NCBI RefSeq assembly: GCF_022347725.1
Contig: NZ_JAKRGB010000003.1
Span: 186,001-250,000, forward strand
Length of the DNA stretch: 64,000 nt
Reading direction: 5' to 3'
DNA from: Ruegeria sp. Ofav3-42
GTDB taxonomy: Bacteria > Pseudomonadota > Alphaproteobacteria > Rhodobacterales > Rhodobacteraceae
Shown: positions 52,447 through 61,384 of the stretch, piece after piece
Position numbering within the stretch: position 1 is the stretch's first letter
Layout of the letters: every line of letters starts with the position of its first letter
The notes under the pieces: model-generated
What the model was told of the DNA's origin: nothing
The model's database searches: none
What the model saw: only the letters and a program-made list of their open reading frames with translations
Translations under genes and position numbers: made by a program

Positions 52447-53637
52447 ATGTCCGATGACATCAAGAACAAGGCGGTCGAAGCTGAAACTCTGGTGCAGGAG
52501 GTGACGGCCGTTGCCCTGCCCGACCCCACGGCCGAGGTCGTCTCACTTGAGGAAGCCGACGAACCTGTTGGCGCTGAAATCCGCAAGCGGATGGCAGAGA
52601 TCGACATGGAGAACACCAACTCGATCGTCTCGTTCGGGTCCTCCGCACAGGCCGAACTGCAGGAAATTAGTCAGGCCATGTTGGCGGATGTGCGCAACAA
52701 GGATGTGGGCCCTGCCGGTGACAGCCTGCGCAACATCGTGACCACGATCCGCGGGTTTTCGGTCAGTGAACTGGATGTCCGGCGCGAGCGCAGTTGGTGG
52801 GAAAAACTGATCGGCAAGGCCGCGCCTTTTGCCAAGTTCACCGCGCAATACGAAGAAGTTCAGGGGCAGATCGACCGTATCACCGATAATCTTCTGTCGC
52901 ACGAGCATACGCTGCTGAAAGACATTAAGTCGCTGGATATGCTTTATGAAAAGACGCTGGATTTCTATGACGAACTGGCGCTGTATATCGCTGCGGGTGA
53001 GGAAAAGCTGACCGAACTGGACAGCCATGACATCCCCGAAAAAGAGGCCGAGGTTCAGGCCGCGCCGGAAGACGGGCAGGTCATGAAAGCGCAGGAGCTG
53101 CGCGATCTGCGTGCCGCGCGCGATGATCTGGAACGGCGCGTTCATGACCTGAAACTGACGCGGCAGGTTACGATGCAATCCCTGCCATCGATCCGGTTGG
53201 TGCAGGAAAATGACAAGTCGCTGGTGACCAAGATCAACTCGACACTCGTCAACACCGTGCCTCTGTGGGAAACGCAGTTGGCACAGGCCGTCACAATCCA
53301 GCGCAGCGCCGAAGCAGCCTCAGCCGTTCGTGACGCGAATGACCTGACGAATGAATTGCTGACATCCAACGCTGCCAATCTGCGTCAGTCGAATAAGATG
53401 ATCCGCGAAGAAATGGAGCGCGGCGTCTTTGATATCGAAGCGGTCAAACAGGCCAATGCTGACCTCATCGGCACAATCAACGAAAGTCTGGCAATTGCGG
53501 ACGAAGGCAAGGCCAAGCGCGCTGCGGCCGAACAGGAACTGCAGAAGATGGAAGCCGAACTGCGCGACACGCTGGCCGCCGCCAAGGCACGCAAGGACGG
53601 GGTTGGCGACAACGCGGGAACTGCGGTTTCGAGCTAA
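52447..53637 (+). CDS. telA: toxic anion resistance protein TelA
   Basis: This 396-residue protein is TelA: an N-terminal acidic helical part, then the family core with SWWEKLIGKAAPFAKFTAQY, QGQIDRITDNLLSHEHTLLK, IKSLDMLYEKTLDFYDELAL and QSLPSIRLVQENDKSLVTKI. The protein is largely coiled coil, ending in AEQELQKMEAELRDTLAAAK. TelA proteins are tied to tellurite and antimicrobial resistance and occur with XpaC. It starts with GAGAGGATT. It lies 30 bases after xpaC. Confidence 0.92.
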   Translation: MSDDIKNKAVEAETLVQEVTAVALPDPTAEVVSLEEADEPVGAEIRKRMAEIDMENTNSIVSFGSSAQAELQEISQAMLADVRNKDVGPAGDSLRNIVTTIRGFSVSELDVRRERSWWEKLIGKAAPFAKFTAQYEEVQGQIDRITDNLLSHEHTLLKDIKSLDMLYEKTLDFYDELALYIAAGEEKLTELDSHDIPEKEAEVQAAPEDGQVMKAQELRDLRAARDDLERRVHDLKLTRQVTMQSLPSIRLVQENDKSLVTKINSTLVNTVPLWETQLAQAVTIQRSAEAASAVRDANDLTNELLTSNAANLRQSNKMIREEMERGVFDIEAVKQANADLIGTINESLAIADEGKAKRAAAEQELQKMEAELRDTLAAAKARKDGVGDNAGTAVSS

Positions 53638-53650
53638 AGGCAGGCTGGGC

Positions 53651-54607
53651 GTGCGATTTTCGAGTGTACTGAAACCCGCGTTGGCGCTTGTATCGCTGCT
53701 GGCTTTGGCCAATTGCGATGAGGCGCTGACGTCGTCCGTTGTTCCGGAACAGCGCCCCGTCGCACCAGCGCCCAAGCCCAACGCCTATGTCCCGCCGTCA
53801 GCCGCCAGCCAGGATTTGACGCGGTTTTATGAACGAGTTGAACGTGACTTGCTGACAAGGGGCCTGTTGCGCACCGATGGGGGTGGTCCGGATACCCCCT
53901 ATGACGCTGACGATCTGGCGCGCAATTTCGAAGCGATTGCCTTTTACAGCGAATACCCCGACCACGCGGTGGCCGTAGCATCCCGCCAAACGGACGGGCA
54001 GCTGAGCCGTTGGGCGGGGCCTGTGCGCGTCCAAACCGAATTTGGCCCCTCTGTCCTGCCGGCCACGCGCACGCAGGACGTGGCCGAGGTCGAGTCGTAT
54101 TCTGCCAGACTGGCCAGAGTGACAGGGCATCCGATTTCGGTGGTCAGCCGAAGGGCCAATTTTTACGTCTTCTTTGCGGGCAAGGACGATAGCGCCTACG
54201 TGGTAACTCGTCTGAAACAGTTGATCCCGAATATAAGCCAGGATTCTCTGGATCTGGTGGCAAACCCGCGCTCCGATATCGATTGCTTTGTTTTTGCGCT
54301 GGGCAACAGCTCGGCCCCAAACAGATACGTTCGGGCCGTGACACTGATCCGGTCGGAACTGCCAGATCTGCTGCGTCGCAGTTGCATTCACGAAGAGATC
54401 GCTCAGGGATTGGGGCTGTCCAACGACAGCCCGGCTGCACGTCCGTCGATTTTCAACGACGATGACGAATTTGCGCTGCTGACCAGCCATGACGAAAAAC
54501 TACTGACAATGTTGTATGATCCGCGCTTGGAAACCGGTGTTTTGGTAGACAACGCCCGCCCCGTGGTGCGGATCATTGCACGAGAACTGATGGGCCAGCC
54601 GCTCTGA
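53651..54607 (+). CDS. DUF2927 lipoprotein
   Basis: This 318-residue lipoprotein begins VRFSSVLKPALALVSLLALA with the lipobox LANC (Cys22), then a proline-rich linker and a DUF2927 domain with CIHEEIAQGLGLSNDSPAAR. That stretch resembles the zinc-protease motif HExxHxLGL, but E and Q replace both histidines. The GTG start at 53651 is 13 bases after the telA stop, so the genes are in one operon. The role is unknown. Confidence 0.83.
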   Translation: MRFSSVLKPALALVSLLALANCDEALTSSVVPEQRPVAPAPKPNAYVPPSAASQDLTRFYERVERDLLTRGLLRTDGGGPDTPYDADDLARNFEAIAFYSEYPDHAVAVASRQTDGQLSRWAGPVRVQTEFGPSVLPATRTQDVAEVESYSARLARVTGHPISVVSRRANFYVFFAGKDDSAYVVTRLKQLIPNISQDSLDLVANPRSDIDCFVFALGNSSAPNRYVRAVTLIRSELPDLLRRSCIHEEIAQGLGLSNDSPAARPSIFNDDDEFALLTSHDEKLLTMLYDPRLETGVLVDNARPVVRIIARELMGQPL

Positions 54608-54629
54608 GCCCCGGAAGAGGAGAACCCCA

Positions 54630-55778
54630 ATGGGCATTTTCGATTTTCTGACCGGAGAATTCATCGACGTCATCCACTGGGTCGACGACACCCGCGATAC
54701 CATGGTCTGGCGGTTCGAACGCGAAGGGCATGCGATCAAATACGGCGCCAAGCTGACCGTGCGCGAAGGCCAGGCAGCGGTTTTTGTCCATGAAGGGCAA
54801 CTGGCGGACGTTTTCACCCCGGGTCTCTATATGCTTGAGACCAACAACATGCCGATCCTGACGACCCTGCAGCACTGGGATCACGGCTTTCAGTCTCCGT
54901 TCAAGTCCGAGATCTATTTCGTCAACACGACCCGTTTCAATGATCTGAAATGGGGCACCAAGAACCCGATCATGCTGCGGGACCCCGAGTTCGGACCGAC
55001 CCGAATCCGCGCCTTCGGCACCTATACGGTCAGGGTCAAGGACCCGGCGAAGTTCCTGATTGAAATCGTCGGCACTGACGGTGAATTCACGATGGATGAG
55101 ATCAGCTTTCAGATCCGCAACATCATCGTGCAGGAGTTCAGCCGCGTCATCGCAGGCTCTGGCATCCCAGTTCTGGACATGGCGGCCAACACCGCCGATC
55201 TGGGTAAGCTGATCGCTGCCGAAGTTTCGCCTGTTCTGGAAGGCTACGGGCTGGAAATGCCCGAGTTCTATATCGAGAACATCTCACTACCGCCCGCTGT
55301 CGAGGCCGCGCTGGACAAGCGCACCTCAATGGGGCTGGCTGGCGATCTGGGCAAGTTCACGCAATACTCCGCAGCCGAAGCGATGACCGCCGCGGCCAAC
55401 AACCCCGGTCAGGGAGGCGGCATGGGTGCCGGTCTTGGCATGGGCATGGGCATGGCGATGGCACAGCAGATGTCGAACATGGCAGCGGGTCAACCGAGCG
55501 GCCCGTGGGGAGCGCCCTCCCCCGCTGCCCCGCAACCACCAGCGCATGCGGCACCGCCGCCCCCGCCCCCGGTTGAGCATGTCTGGCATATCGCGGTGGA
55601 CGGCCAGACCAGTGGTCCGTTCTCGAAGGCCAAGATGGGGCGCATGGCGACGGACGGAGAAATCACCCGTGACACCCATGTCTGGACCGCCGGTCAGGAT
55701 GGCTGGAAGAAGGCCGGGGATGTGCAGGAACTGGCACAACTGTTTACGATCCTGCCTCCGCCTCCGCCGGGTGCTTGA
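54630..55778 (+). CDS. SPFH-domain protein with GYF-type C-terminus
   Basis: This 382-residue protein has an SPFH-type domain (residues about 30-240, FEREGHAIKYGAKLTVREGQ, RIRAFGTYTVRVKDPAKFLI, PEFYIENISLPPAVEAALDK), a glycine- and methionine-rich linker, a proline-rich stretch, and a GYF_2-like C-terminus (WHIAVDGQTSGPFSKAKMGR, DGWKKAGDVQEL). The SPFH part belongs to the YdjI/virion-core-type branch. GYF domains bind proline-rich peptides. It starts 22 bases after the lipoprotein stop and could scaffold the TelA complex at the membrane. Confidence 0.85.
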   Translation: MGIFDFLTGEFIDVIHWVDDTRDTMVWRFEREGHAIKYGAKLTVREGQAAVFVHEGQLADVFTPGLYMLETNNMPILTTLQHWDHGFQSPFKSEIYFVNTTRFNDLKWGTKNPIMLRDPEFGPTRIRAFGTYTVRVKDPAKFLIEIVGTDGEFTMDEISFQIRNIIVQEFSRVIAGSGIPVLDMAANTADLGKLIAAEVSPVLEGYGLEMPEFYIENISLPPAVEAALDKRTSMGLAGDLGKFTQYSAAEAMTAAANNPGQGGGMGAGLGMGMGMAMAQQMSNMAAGQPSGPWGAPSPAAPQPPAHAAPPPPPPVEHVWHIAVDGQTSGPFSKAKMGRMATDGEITRDTHVWTAGQDGWKKAGDVQELAQLFTILPPPPPGA

Positions 55779-55810
55779 CTTCGGCATGAATGGATGACCA
55801 AGGCTCAGCA

Positions 55811-56899
55811 ATGACCGACGAACACCGCTTTCCCTGCGATCAATGCGGCGCGGATTACCGGTTCAACCCCGGCGATGGCACGCTGACCTGCGACCATTGC
55901 GGGCATTCAGAGACTATTGGTGCCGGCCCATGGGGCGGCGCCAGTTTGAAAGAGCTGGATTTCAATGCAGCGCTGGAAGACAAGCTGCCCGAAGGTGAAA
56001 TTGAAGAAACCCGCGTTCTGTCCTGTCCGAACTGCGCGGCTCAGGTTGAATTCGACCCAAACACCCACGCGGCGGAATGCCCATTCTGCGCCACACCGGT
56101 AGTCACAGAAACCGGCGTCAATCGGCATATAAAACCAAAGGGCGTTTTGCCCTTCGCGCTGGACGAACGCTCAGCCCACAAAGCGATGTCCGATTGGCTT
56201 GGCAGGCTTTGGTTCGCACCCAACGGGCTGAAGGAATATGCCCGCAAGGGCCGCAAGATGCAGGGGATATATGTCCCCTACTGGACATTCGATGCGGATA
56301 CGCAGTCCAATTATCAGGGCGAACGTGGCACGGTTTACTACGAAACCCGAACCGTCATGCGCGACGGCAAGCCAATGCAGCAGCGTGTGGCCAAGGTGCG
56401 CTGGTCCCCGAAATCAGGCCGGGTCGCGCGGTTTTTCGACGATGTGCTGGTGCTGGCGTCTCGGTCCTTGCCCAAAAGCTACACGGACGCGTTGGAACCG
56501 TGGGATTTGCCGGCGCTGGAACCTTATCAACCAGAGTATCTGGCAGGATTCCGGGCCGAGGCATACACGGTGGACTTGCAGGACGGATACACCGAGGCAC
56601 GAGGGCACATGGCCCGGGTGATCGAACGTGATGTGCGGTTCGACATTGGTGGCGACAGACAACGTATTCATGCAATCGACACGGATGTGCGGAACGTGAC
56701 CTTCAAGCATGTCTTGCTGCCCGTCTGGATGGCTGCGTACAAATATCGCGGCGAAACCTATCGTTTCGTTGTGAATGGCAGGACCGGGCGCGTTCAGGGC
56801 GAACGTCCGTGGTCCGCCATCAAGATCACAATCGCTGTGGTACTTGGCCTGCTGGTTGCGGCAGGTGTTGGCTATCTGATGGCGACCGGTCAGCAGTAA
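55811..56899 (+). CDS. zinc-ribbon membrane protein
   Basis: This 362-residue protein has two zinc ribbons (CDQCGADYRF then CDHCGH; CPNCAAQVEF then CPFCATPVV) and a conserved middle (MQGIYVPYWTFDADTQSNYQ, YVPYW) followed by one C-terminal membrane helix (IKITIAVVLGLLVAAGVGYL). It is the type found next to SPFH genes and sometimes labelled primosomal protein or TFIIB-like. The ATG at 55811 follows CAAGGCTCAGCA; an upstream in-frame ATG is less likely. It is last of the telA operon. Confidence 0.82.
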   Translation: MTDEHRFPCDQCGADYRFNPGDGTLTCDHCGHSETIGAGPWGGASLKELDFNAALEDKLPEGEIEETRVLSCPNCAAQVEFDPNTHAAECPFCATPVVTETGVNRHIKPKGVLPFALDERSAHKAMSDWLGRLWFAPNGLKEYARKGRKMQGIYVPYWTFDADTQSNYQGERGTVYYETRTVMRDGKPMQQRVAKVRWSPKSGRVARFFDDVLVLASRSLPKSYTDALEPWDLPALEPYQPEYLAGFRAEAYTVDLQDGYTEARGHMARVIERDVRFDIGGDRQRIHAIDTDVRNVTFKHVLLPVWMAAYKYRGETYRFVVNGRTGRVQGERPWSAIKITIAVVLGLLVAAGVGYLMATGQQ

Positions 56900-56979
56900 G
56901 CTCTGTTTCCTTATAAGCGCTTGAACATTCCGGAACCTCCCGCCATCCTCGGCCTCGTCAACATGAAGGGGAGGACAGC

Positions 56980-57672
56980 GTGACGCCATCAGATCTGGAT
57001 CGATTGCTGACTGAGCGGCATTCCTGTCGCGCATTTCGCCCCGACCCCGTGTCTAAGGCCCTGATCGAACAGATTTTGACCAGCGCATCACGTGCGCCAA
57101 GCTGGTGTAACGCGCAACCCTGGAACGCCGTGATCACCAGCGGCAGCGAAACTGACGCGTTCCGAAAGGCATTGCAGAACGAAGTCGCGACCGGCGCGCC
57201 AGAACCGGACCTGCCGTTCCCGACTGCGTATAACGGGGTCTATCAGGCGCGCCGACGGGAATGCGGCTGGGCGTTGTATGAGGCTGTTGGCGTCGAACGC
57301 GGCGACAGGGCCGGCTCAGCCAGGCAAACGCTGGAAAACTTCAACCTTTTCGGCGCACCCCATTGCGCGATCATCTCAAGCCCTGCAGATCTTGGACCGT
57401 ATGGAGCAATGGATTGTGGCGGCTTTGTCATGGCCTTCACGCTGGCAGCACAAGCCTTGGGCATTGCCACGATCCCGCAGGCCGCTGTGGCCAGCTATGG
57501 CAAATTCCTGCACCGGTATTTCGGCATTCCAGACGACCGTTTGGTATTGTGCGCAATCTCTTTCGGGTACTCGGATGCAGAACACCCGGCCAACGGGTTT
57601 CGAACCGGTCGCGCTGAACTGGACGAAATAGCAAGTTGGCGTGGATCAACACTTCACCAAACGGAAAACTAA
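56980..57672 (+). CDS. nitroreductase family protein
   Basis: This 230-residue FMN enzyme reduces nitro compounds or quinones using NAD(P)H. The family parts are [40 protein letters not shown] and [20 protein letters not shown]. It starts with GTG at 56980 after GGGGAGGAC. It lies 80 bases after the zinc-ribbon gene, so it probably has its own promoter, and its stop is 1 base from the dtd start. Confidence 0.87.
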   Translation: MTPSDLDRLLTERHSCRAFRPDPVSKALIEQILTSASRAPSWCNAQPWNAVITSGSETDAFRKALQNEVATGAPEPDLPFPTAYNGVYQARRRECGWALYEAVGVERGDRAGSARQTLENFNLFGAPHCAIISSPADLGPYGAMDCGGFVMAFTLAAQALGIATIPQAAVASYGKFLHRYFGIPDDRLVLCAISFGYSDAEHPANGFRTGRAELDEIASWRGSTLHQTEN

Positions 57673-57673
57673 T

Positions 57674-58111
57674 TTGCGCGCGGTTTTACAAAGGGTGTCT
57701 CGGGCCAACGTCTCGGTGGACGGAGAACAGATCGGGCAGACCGGCCCGGGCTTGATGATCCTGGTCTGCGCCATGCAAGGTGACGACGAACACAAGGCCG
57801 AGCAACTGGCGGCCAAGGTCTCAAAACTGCGAATTTTCAAGGATGATGCCGGAAAGATGAACCGATCTGTCGTAGATGTCGGCGGCTCGGCTTTGGTGAT
57901 CAGTCAGTTTACACTCGCCGCCGATACCTCTCGCGGGAACAGACCCGGCTTTTCCGAAGCTGCCCCCCCGGATCAGGGCAAGCACCTTTACGAGGTGTTT
58001 GCCCAGCAGCTGCAGGCTCGGGGCGTACCGGTCGAAACCGGTGAATTCGGGGCTGATATGGCAGTGGAATTGGTCAACGACGGGCCGGTTACGATTTGGA
58101 TGGAAAGTTGA
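57674..58111 (+). CDS. dtd: D-aminoacyl-tRNA deacylase
   Basis: This 145-residue enzyme removes D-amino acids from tRNA. It begins [20 protein letters not shown], has the catalytic [17 protein letters not shown] and ends with [11 protein letters not shown]. Length is exactly that of the family. The start is a TTG at 57674, one base after the nitroreductase stop; an earlier start in the same frame would overlap that gene. The stop TGA shares a base with the ATG of the glycerate kinase. Confidence 0.92.
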   Translation: MRAVLQRVSRANVSVDGEQIGQTGPGLMILVCAMQGDDEHKAEQLAAKVSKLRIFKDDAGKMNRSVVDVGGSALVISQFTLAADTSRGNRPGFSEAAPPDQGKHLYEVFAQQLQARGVPVETGEFGADMAVELVNDGPVTIWMES

Positions 58112-59214
58112 TGGATCAAAGGCAGCAGGCAATTCGCATCTGGCAAGCCGGAGTGGACGCGGTTGACGGACAGAGGGCCACGAAGGCTGTTTTGGACGAC
58201 ATCCCGACGCCGGACCAAATCCTTGCAGTTGGTAAGGCGGCAGCAGCCATGGCCCGCGCGGCATTGGACCATTTTGGGCCGTGTCCGACCCTGGTCGTGA
58301 CCAAGGACGATCATGGCCGGGACTTGCCGGAAAAGGTGGAGGTGATCGAAGCCTCCCACCCCGTGCCAGACTCGCGCAGCCTCGACGGCGGCCGCGCCCT
58401 GCGCGAGACGATTGAGGCCATGCCGCACGGTTCGCATGTGTTGCTGCTGGTCTCTGGCGGGGCATCCTCGCTGGCCGAGGATTTGTTGCCGGAAAAAACT
58501 CTGGCCGATCTGGAACTATTGAACCAACGACTTCTGGCCGAAGGTCTGGATATTACTGCGATGAATGCAGAACGCCGCAAGCTGTCGCGGATCAAGGGCG
58601 GTGGGCTTCTGGCCCATTTCAAGGGGGCCAAGGCGACCGTTCTGGCGATTTCGGACGTTCCCGGTGATGATCTGAATGTCATCGGGTCTGGCATTGGCGC
58701 GCTACCTGAGACACGTGATTTTAAGGCGAAAGCACAGATCGTCGCGTCCAACGCTCACGCACGTTCTGCGGCGGTCGATCTTGCGCGCGGCGAAGGTTTT
58801 CAGGTGTTGGCCGATGAAGAGTGCCTGCACGATGATGTCAATCGGGTCGCTACGACGCTGGGGAAACGCATAAGAGACATGGAACCCGGGGTCATGGTTT
58901 TCGGCGGTGAGCCAACAGTTGTGCTGCCGGAAAACCCTGGCCGCGGTGGACGCAACCAAGCTCTTGCACTGGCGCTGGCCCGGGAAATCGCCGGAGTGTC
59001 GGATCTGACCGTGGTCGTTGGCGGAACCGATGGCACCGATGGCCCGACCGACGCAGCCGGAGCGGTGGTCGATGGCGCGACCTGGGGCGACGGAGCCGAT
59101 CGTGCCCTGCAGCATGCTGACAGCGGTAGCTTTCTGGACGACGCCGGCGCATTGTTGGTGACAGGGCCCACAGGAACGAATGTGATGGACCTTGTTGTCG
59201 CAATAAGGCGTTGA
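58111..59214 (+). CDS. glycerate 2-kinase (MOFRL type)
   Basis: This 367-residue kinase has the type 2 glycerate kinase layout: N-terminal VGKAAAAMARAALDHFGPCP, GGGLLAHFKGAKATVLAISD then DVPGDDLNVIGSGIGALPET, and the C-terminal MOFRL domain (PGRGGRNQALALALAREIAG, GGTDGTDGPTDAAGAVVDG). It makes 2-phosphoglycerate from glycerate. The start overlaps the dtd stop by one base (TGATG), giving coupling. Its physiological link to dtd is not clear. Confidence 0.92.
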   Translation: MDQRQQAIRIWQAGVDAVDGQRATKAVLDDIPTPDQILAVGKAAAAMARAALDHFGPCPTLVVTKDDHGRDLPEKVEVIEASHPVPDSRSLDGGRALRETIEAMPHGSHVLLLVSGGASSLAEDLLPEKTLADLELLNQRLLAEGLDITAMNAERRKLSRIKGGGLLAHFKGAKATVLAISDVPGDDLNVIGSGIGALPETRDFKAKAQIVASNAHARSAAVDLARGEGFQVLADEECLHDDVNRVATTLGKRIRDMEPGVMVFGGEPTVVLPENPGRGGRNQALALALAREIAGVSDLTVVVGGTDGTDGPTDAAGAVVDGATWGDGADRALQHADSGSFLDDAGALLVTGPTGTNVMDLVVAIRR

Positions 59215-59265
59215 TTTGACGATTTTCACGCATACCAAAGTAAAAAAGACCGAGACACTCTTAGA

Positions 59266-61260
59266 ATGACGCGCTCGCCCAATTCGCTATGCGATATCGA
59301 AGATTTACCGGATGTCGGCATAGTAATGCCGGATGGGTGTCGTCTTTCAGCACGCGTCTGGCGTCCGGTTGACGCCGGCGAAAATCCCGTACCGGCCATT
59401 CTGGAATTCCTCCCCTACCGCAAACGTGACGGCACGGCGCCACGCGATACCCTGACCCATCCCTGGTTTGCCAAACGTGGCTATGCCTGCATTCGCGTTG
59501 ACATGCGCGGCAATGGCGACAGCGAGGGTTTGATGGAGGACGAATACACCCAGCAAGAGCTGGATGATGCCGTGTCGACAATTCTGTGGTTGGCGGAACA
59601 GCCTTGGTGTTCGGGCGCGGTTGGCATGATGGGAATCAGTTGGGGTGGCTTCAACGCCCTGCAGGTTGCGGCCCTTCAACCAGACCCTTTGAAAGCAATC
59701 ATCACGCTATGTTCAACGGCTGACCGATATGCGGATGACATCCACTATAAGGGCGGTTGTCTGCTGAACGAAAATTTGGGCTGGGGCGCGACCATGTGGT
59801 CCTATTCGTCCCGAGCCCCCGATCCGGCGCTGCGCCCGAACTGGCGTGAGTTGTGGCTCGAGCGTCTTGAAAAGGAACCCTTCCTGCCGTTGGTTTGGCT
59901 GCGCCATCAGACACGGGATGCCTATTGGCGCCATGGCTCGGTCTGCGAAGATTTCAGTGCAATCCGCGCGGCTACCCTGGCCATTGGCGGTTGGGGCGAC
60001 GCCTATAAGAACACTGTACCGTTGCTGGTTGAACAGCTTGATGCCCCGGCGAAAGGTATCGTTGGCCCGTGGGTGCATAAATACCCGCACTTTGCGGTGC
60101 CCGAGCCACGAATCGGTTTCTTGCAAGAGGCGCTGCGCTGGTGGGATCACTGGTTGAAAGGTTTGGACACGGGCGTTGAAAACGACCCCGATTATCGGGC
60201 TTATCTGATGGATGGAGTCCGCCCGCAGCGGTGGTACACGGATAGACCCGGGCGCTGGATTGCAGAACAGGCCGGCGCAACGACGCATCTGCCTGACCTC
60301 AAACTGACTCTGTCGGATGACGGGCTTGGCCAGGATGGATCACTGAACAGGCGCGTACGCTCCCCCCAGACTTGCGGCATGGAGGGTGGGGAGTATTGCG
60401 CAATTTGGCTGGGTCCCGACATGCCGGGGGATCAGCGCGCAGACGATGCGCTATCCGCTGGTTTCGATGGTTCGCCTTTGTCCGAAGATTTGGACATCGT
60501 GGGCGCGCCGCGTATTCGGTTGAAAGTCAGCGCTGACCGTCCTCAGGCGCAGATCGCGGTGCGGCTAAACCATGTCCACCCGGACGGTGCAACAACTCGG
60601 ATCACCTATGGCGTCTTGAATCTGTCGCATCGTGACGGTCATGCAAATCCTACTCCGCTGGAATGCGGAACACCTTATGAAGTTACACTGAGTCTGGACC
60701 ATATCGCCTATCGCGTTCCCAAAGGGCATCGCTTGCGTGTTGCAGTTTCCAGCGCGTACTGGCCATTGATCTGGCCGTCTCCGGAACCTGTCGAGATACA
60801 TTTAACGAGCGGCGAAATTTCGATCCCGAACCGGGCGACACCGGGCGGAGACGAGCATTTGTTTCACCCCCCTGAATCCGAAACCCCGCTCGAGGTCACG
60901 ACGTTGCGCGACAGCAGCAACTCGCGACGTGTGGAAACCGATATGAACTCGGGTGAAACCAGTCTTATTGTCGAAGACGACTTTGGTCTTGTCACTGACA
61001 ACCACCACGGTCTGACCCACGGCGGGACTGCATATGAACGCTGGACCATTCATCCGGATGACCCGCTTTCCGCCCGAGGGTATTGCGACTGGACGCAGGA
61101 ACTCAGCCGGGACGGAATTGATCTGCGCACCGAAACGTCCTGTGAAATGTGGTCAGACCGGGAAAACTTTTACTTACAGGCGAAAATAAGTGCCTTTGAA
61201 AACGAAACCTTGGTATTTTCCAAGCAAACGGAGGATACCATTCCACGCAACCAGATGTGA
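59266..61260 (+). CDS. CocE/NonD-type alpha/beta hydrolase
   Basis: This 664-residue protein is an X-Pro dipeptidyl-peptidase/cocaine-esterase-type hydrolase. The nucleophile elbow is MMGISWGGFN (Ser125), RVDMRGNGDSEG precedes it, and the catalytic histidine is in VGPWVHKYPHFA. A C-terminal jelly-roll (XPD-C) follows. It lies 51 bases after the glycerate kinase gene and before a peptide ABC transporter, so peptides or esters are possible substrates. Confidence 0.88.
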   Translation: MTRSPNSLCDIEDLPDVGIVMPDGCRLSARVWRPVDAGENPVPAILEFLPYRKRDGTAPRDTLTHPWFAKRGYACIRVDMRGNGDSEGLMEDEYTQQELDDAVSTILWLAEQPWCSGAVGMMGISWGGFNALQVAALQPDPLKAIITLCSTADRYADDIHYKGGCLLNENLGWGATMWSYSSRAPDPALRPNWRELWLERLEKEPFLPLVWLRHQTRDAYWRHGSVCEDFSAIRAATLAIGGWGDAYKNTVPLLVEQLDAPAKGIVGPWVHKYPHFAVPEPRIGFLQEALRWWDHWLKGLDTGVENDPDYRAYLMDGVRPQRWYTDRPGRWIAEQAGATTHLPDLKLTLSDDGLGQDGSLNRRVRSPQTCGMEGGEYCAIWLGPDMPGDQRADDALSAGFDGSPLSEDLDIVGAPRIRLKVSADRPQAQIAVRLNHVHPDGATTRITYGVLNLSHRDGHANPTPLECGTPYEVTLSLDHIAYRVPKGHRLRVAVSSAYWPLIWPSPEPVEIHLTSGEISIPNRATPGGDEHLFHPPESETPLEVTTLRDSSNSRRVETDMNSGETSLIVEDDFGLVTDNHHGLTHGGTAYERWTIHPDDPLSARGYCDWTQELSRDGIDLRTETSCEMWSDRENFYLQAKISAFENETLVFSKQTEDTIPRNQM

Positions 61261-61320
61261 TATTTTGGTGGTGAAAGGTCAGACATTTGTCCTTGCTCGG
61301 CAGACCGAAATGCGCCTACC

Positions 61321-61336
61321 TTGACTCATGCGTCAA
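61321..61336. promoter_or_regulatory. TTGAC/GTCAA palindrome upstream of the peptide transporter
   Basis: TTGACTCATGCGTCAA is an inverted repeat with arms TTGAC/GTCAA, 49 bases before the substrate-binding protein gene. It resembles the BetI-type arms at 15273 but has a longer centre. A -35 role for TTGACT is possible, but I see no good -10 after it. Confidence 0.35.
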
Positions 61337-61384
61337 TAAAAAGCCCGACAAGGGCTGCAATCCAATCAACTGGGAGACCAATAA

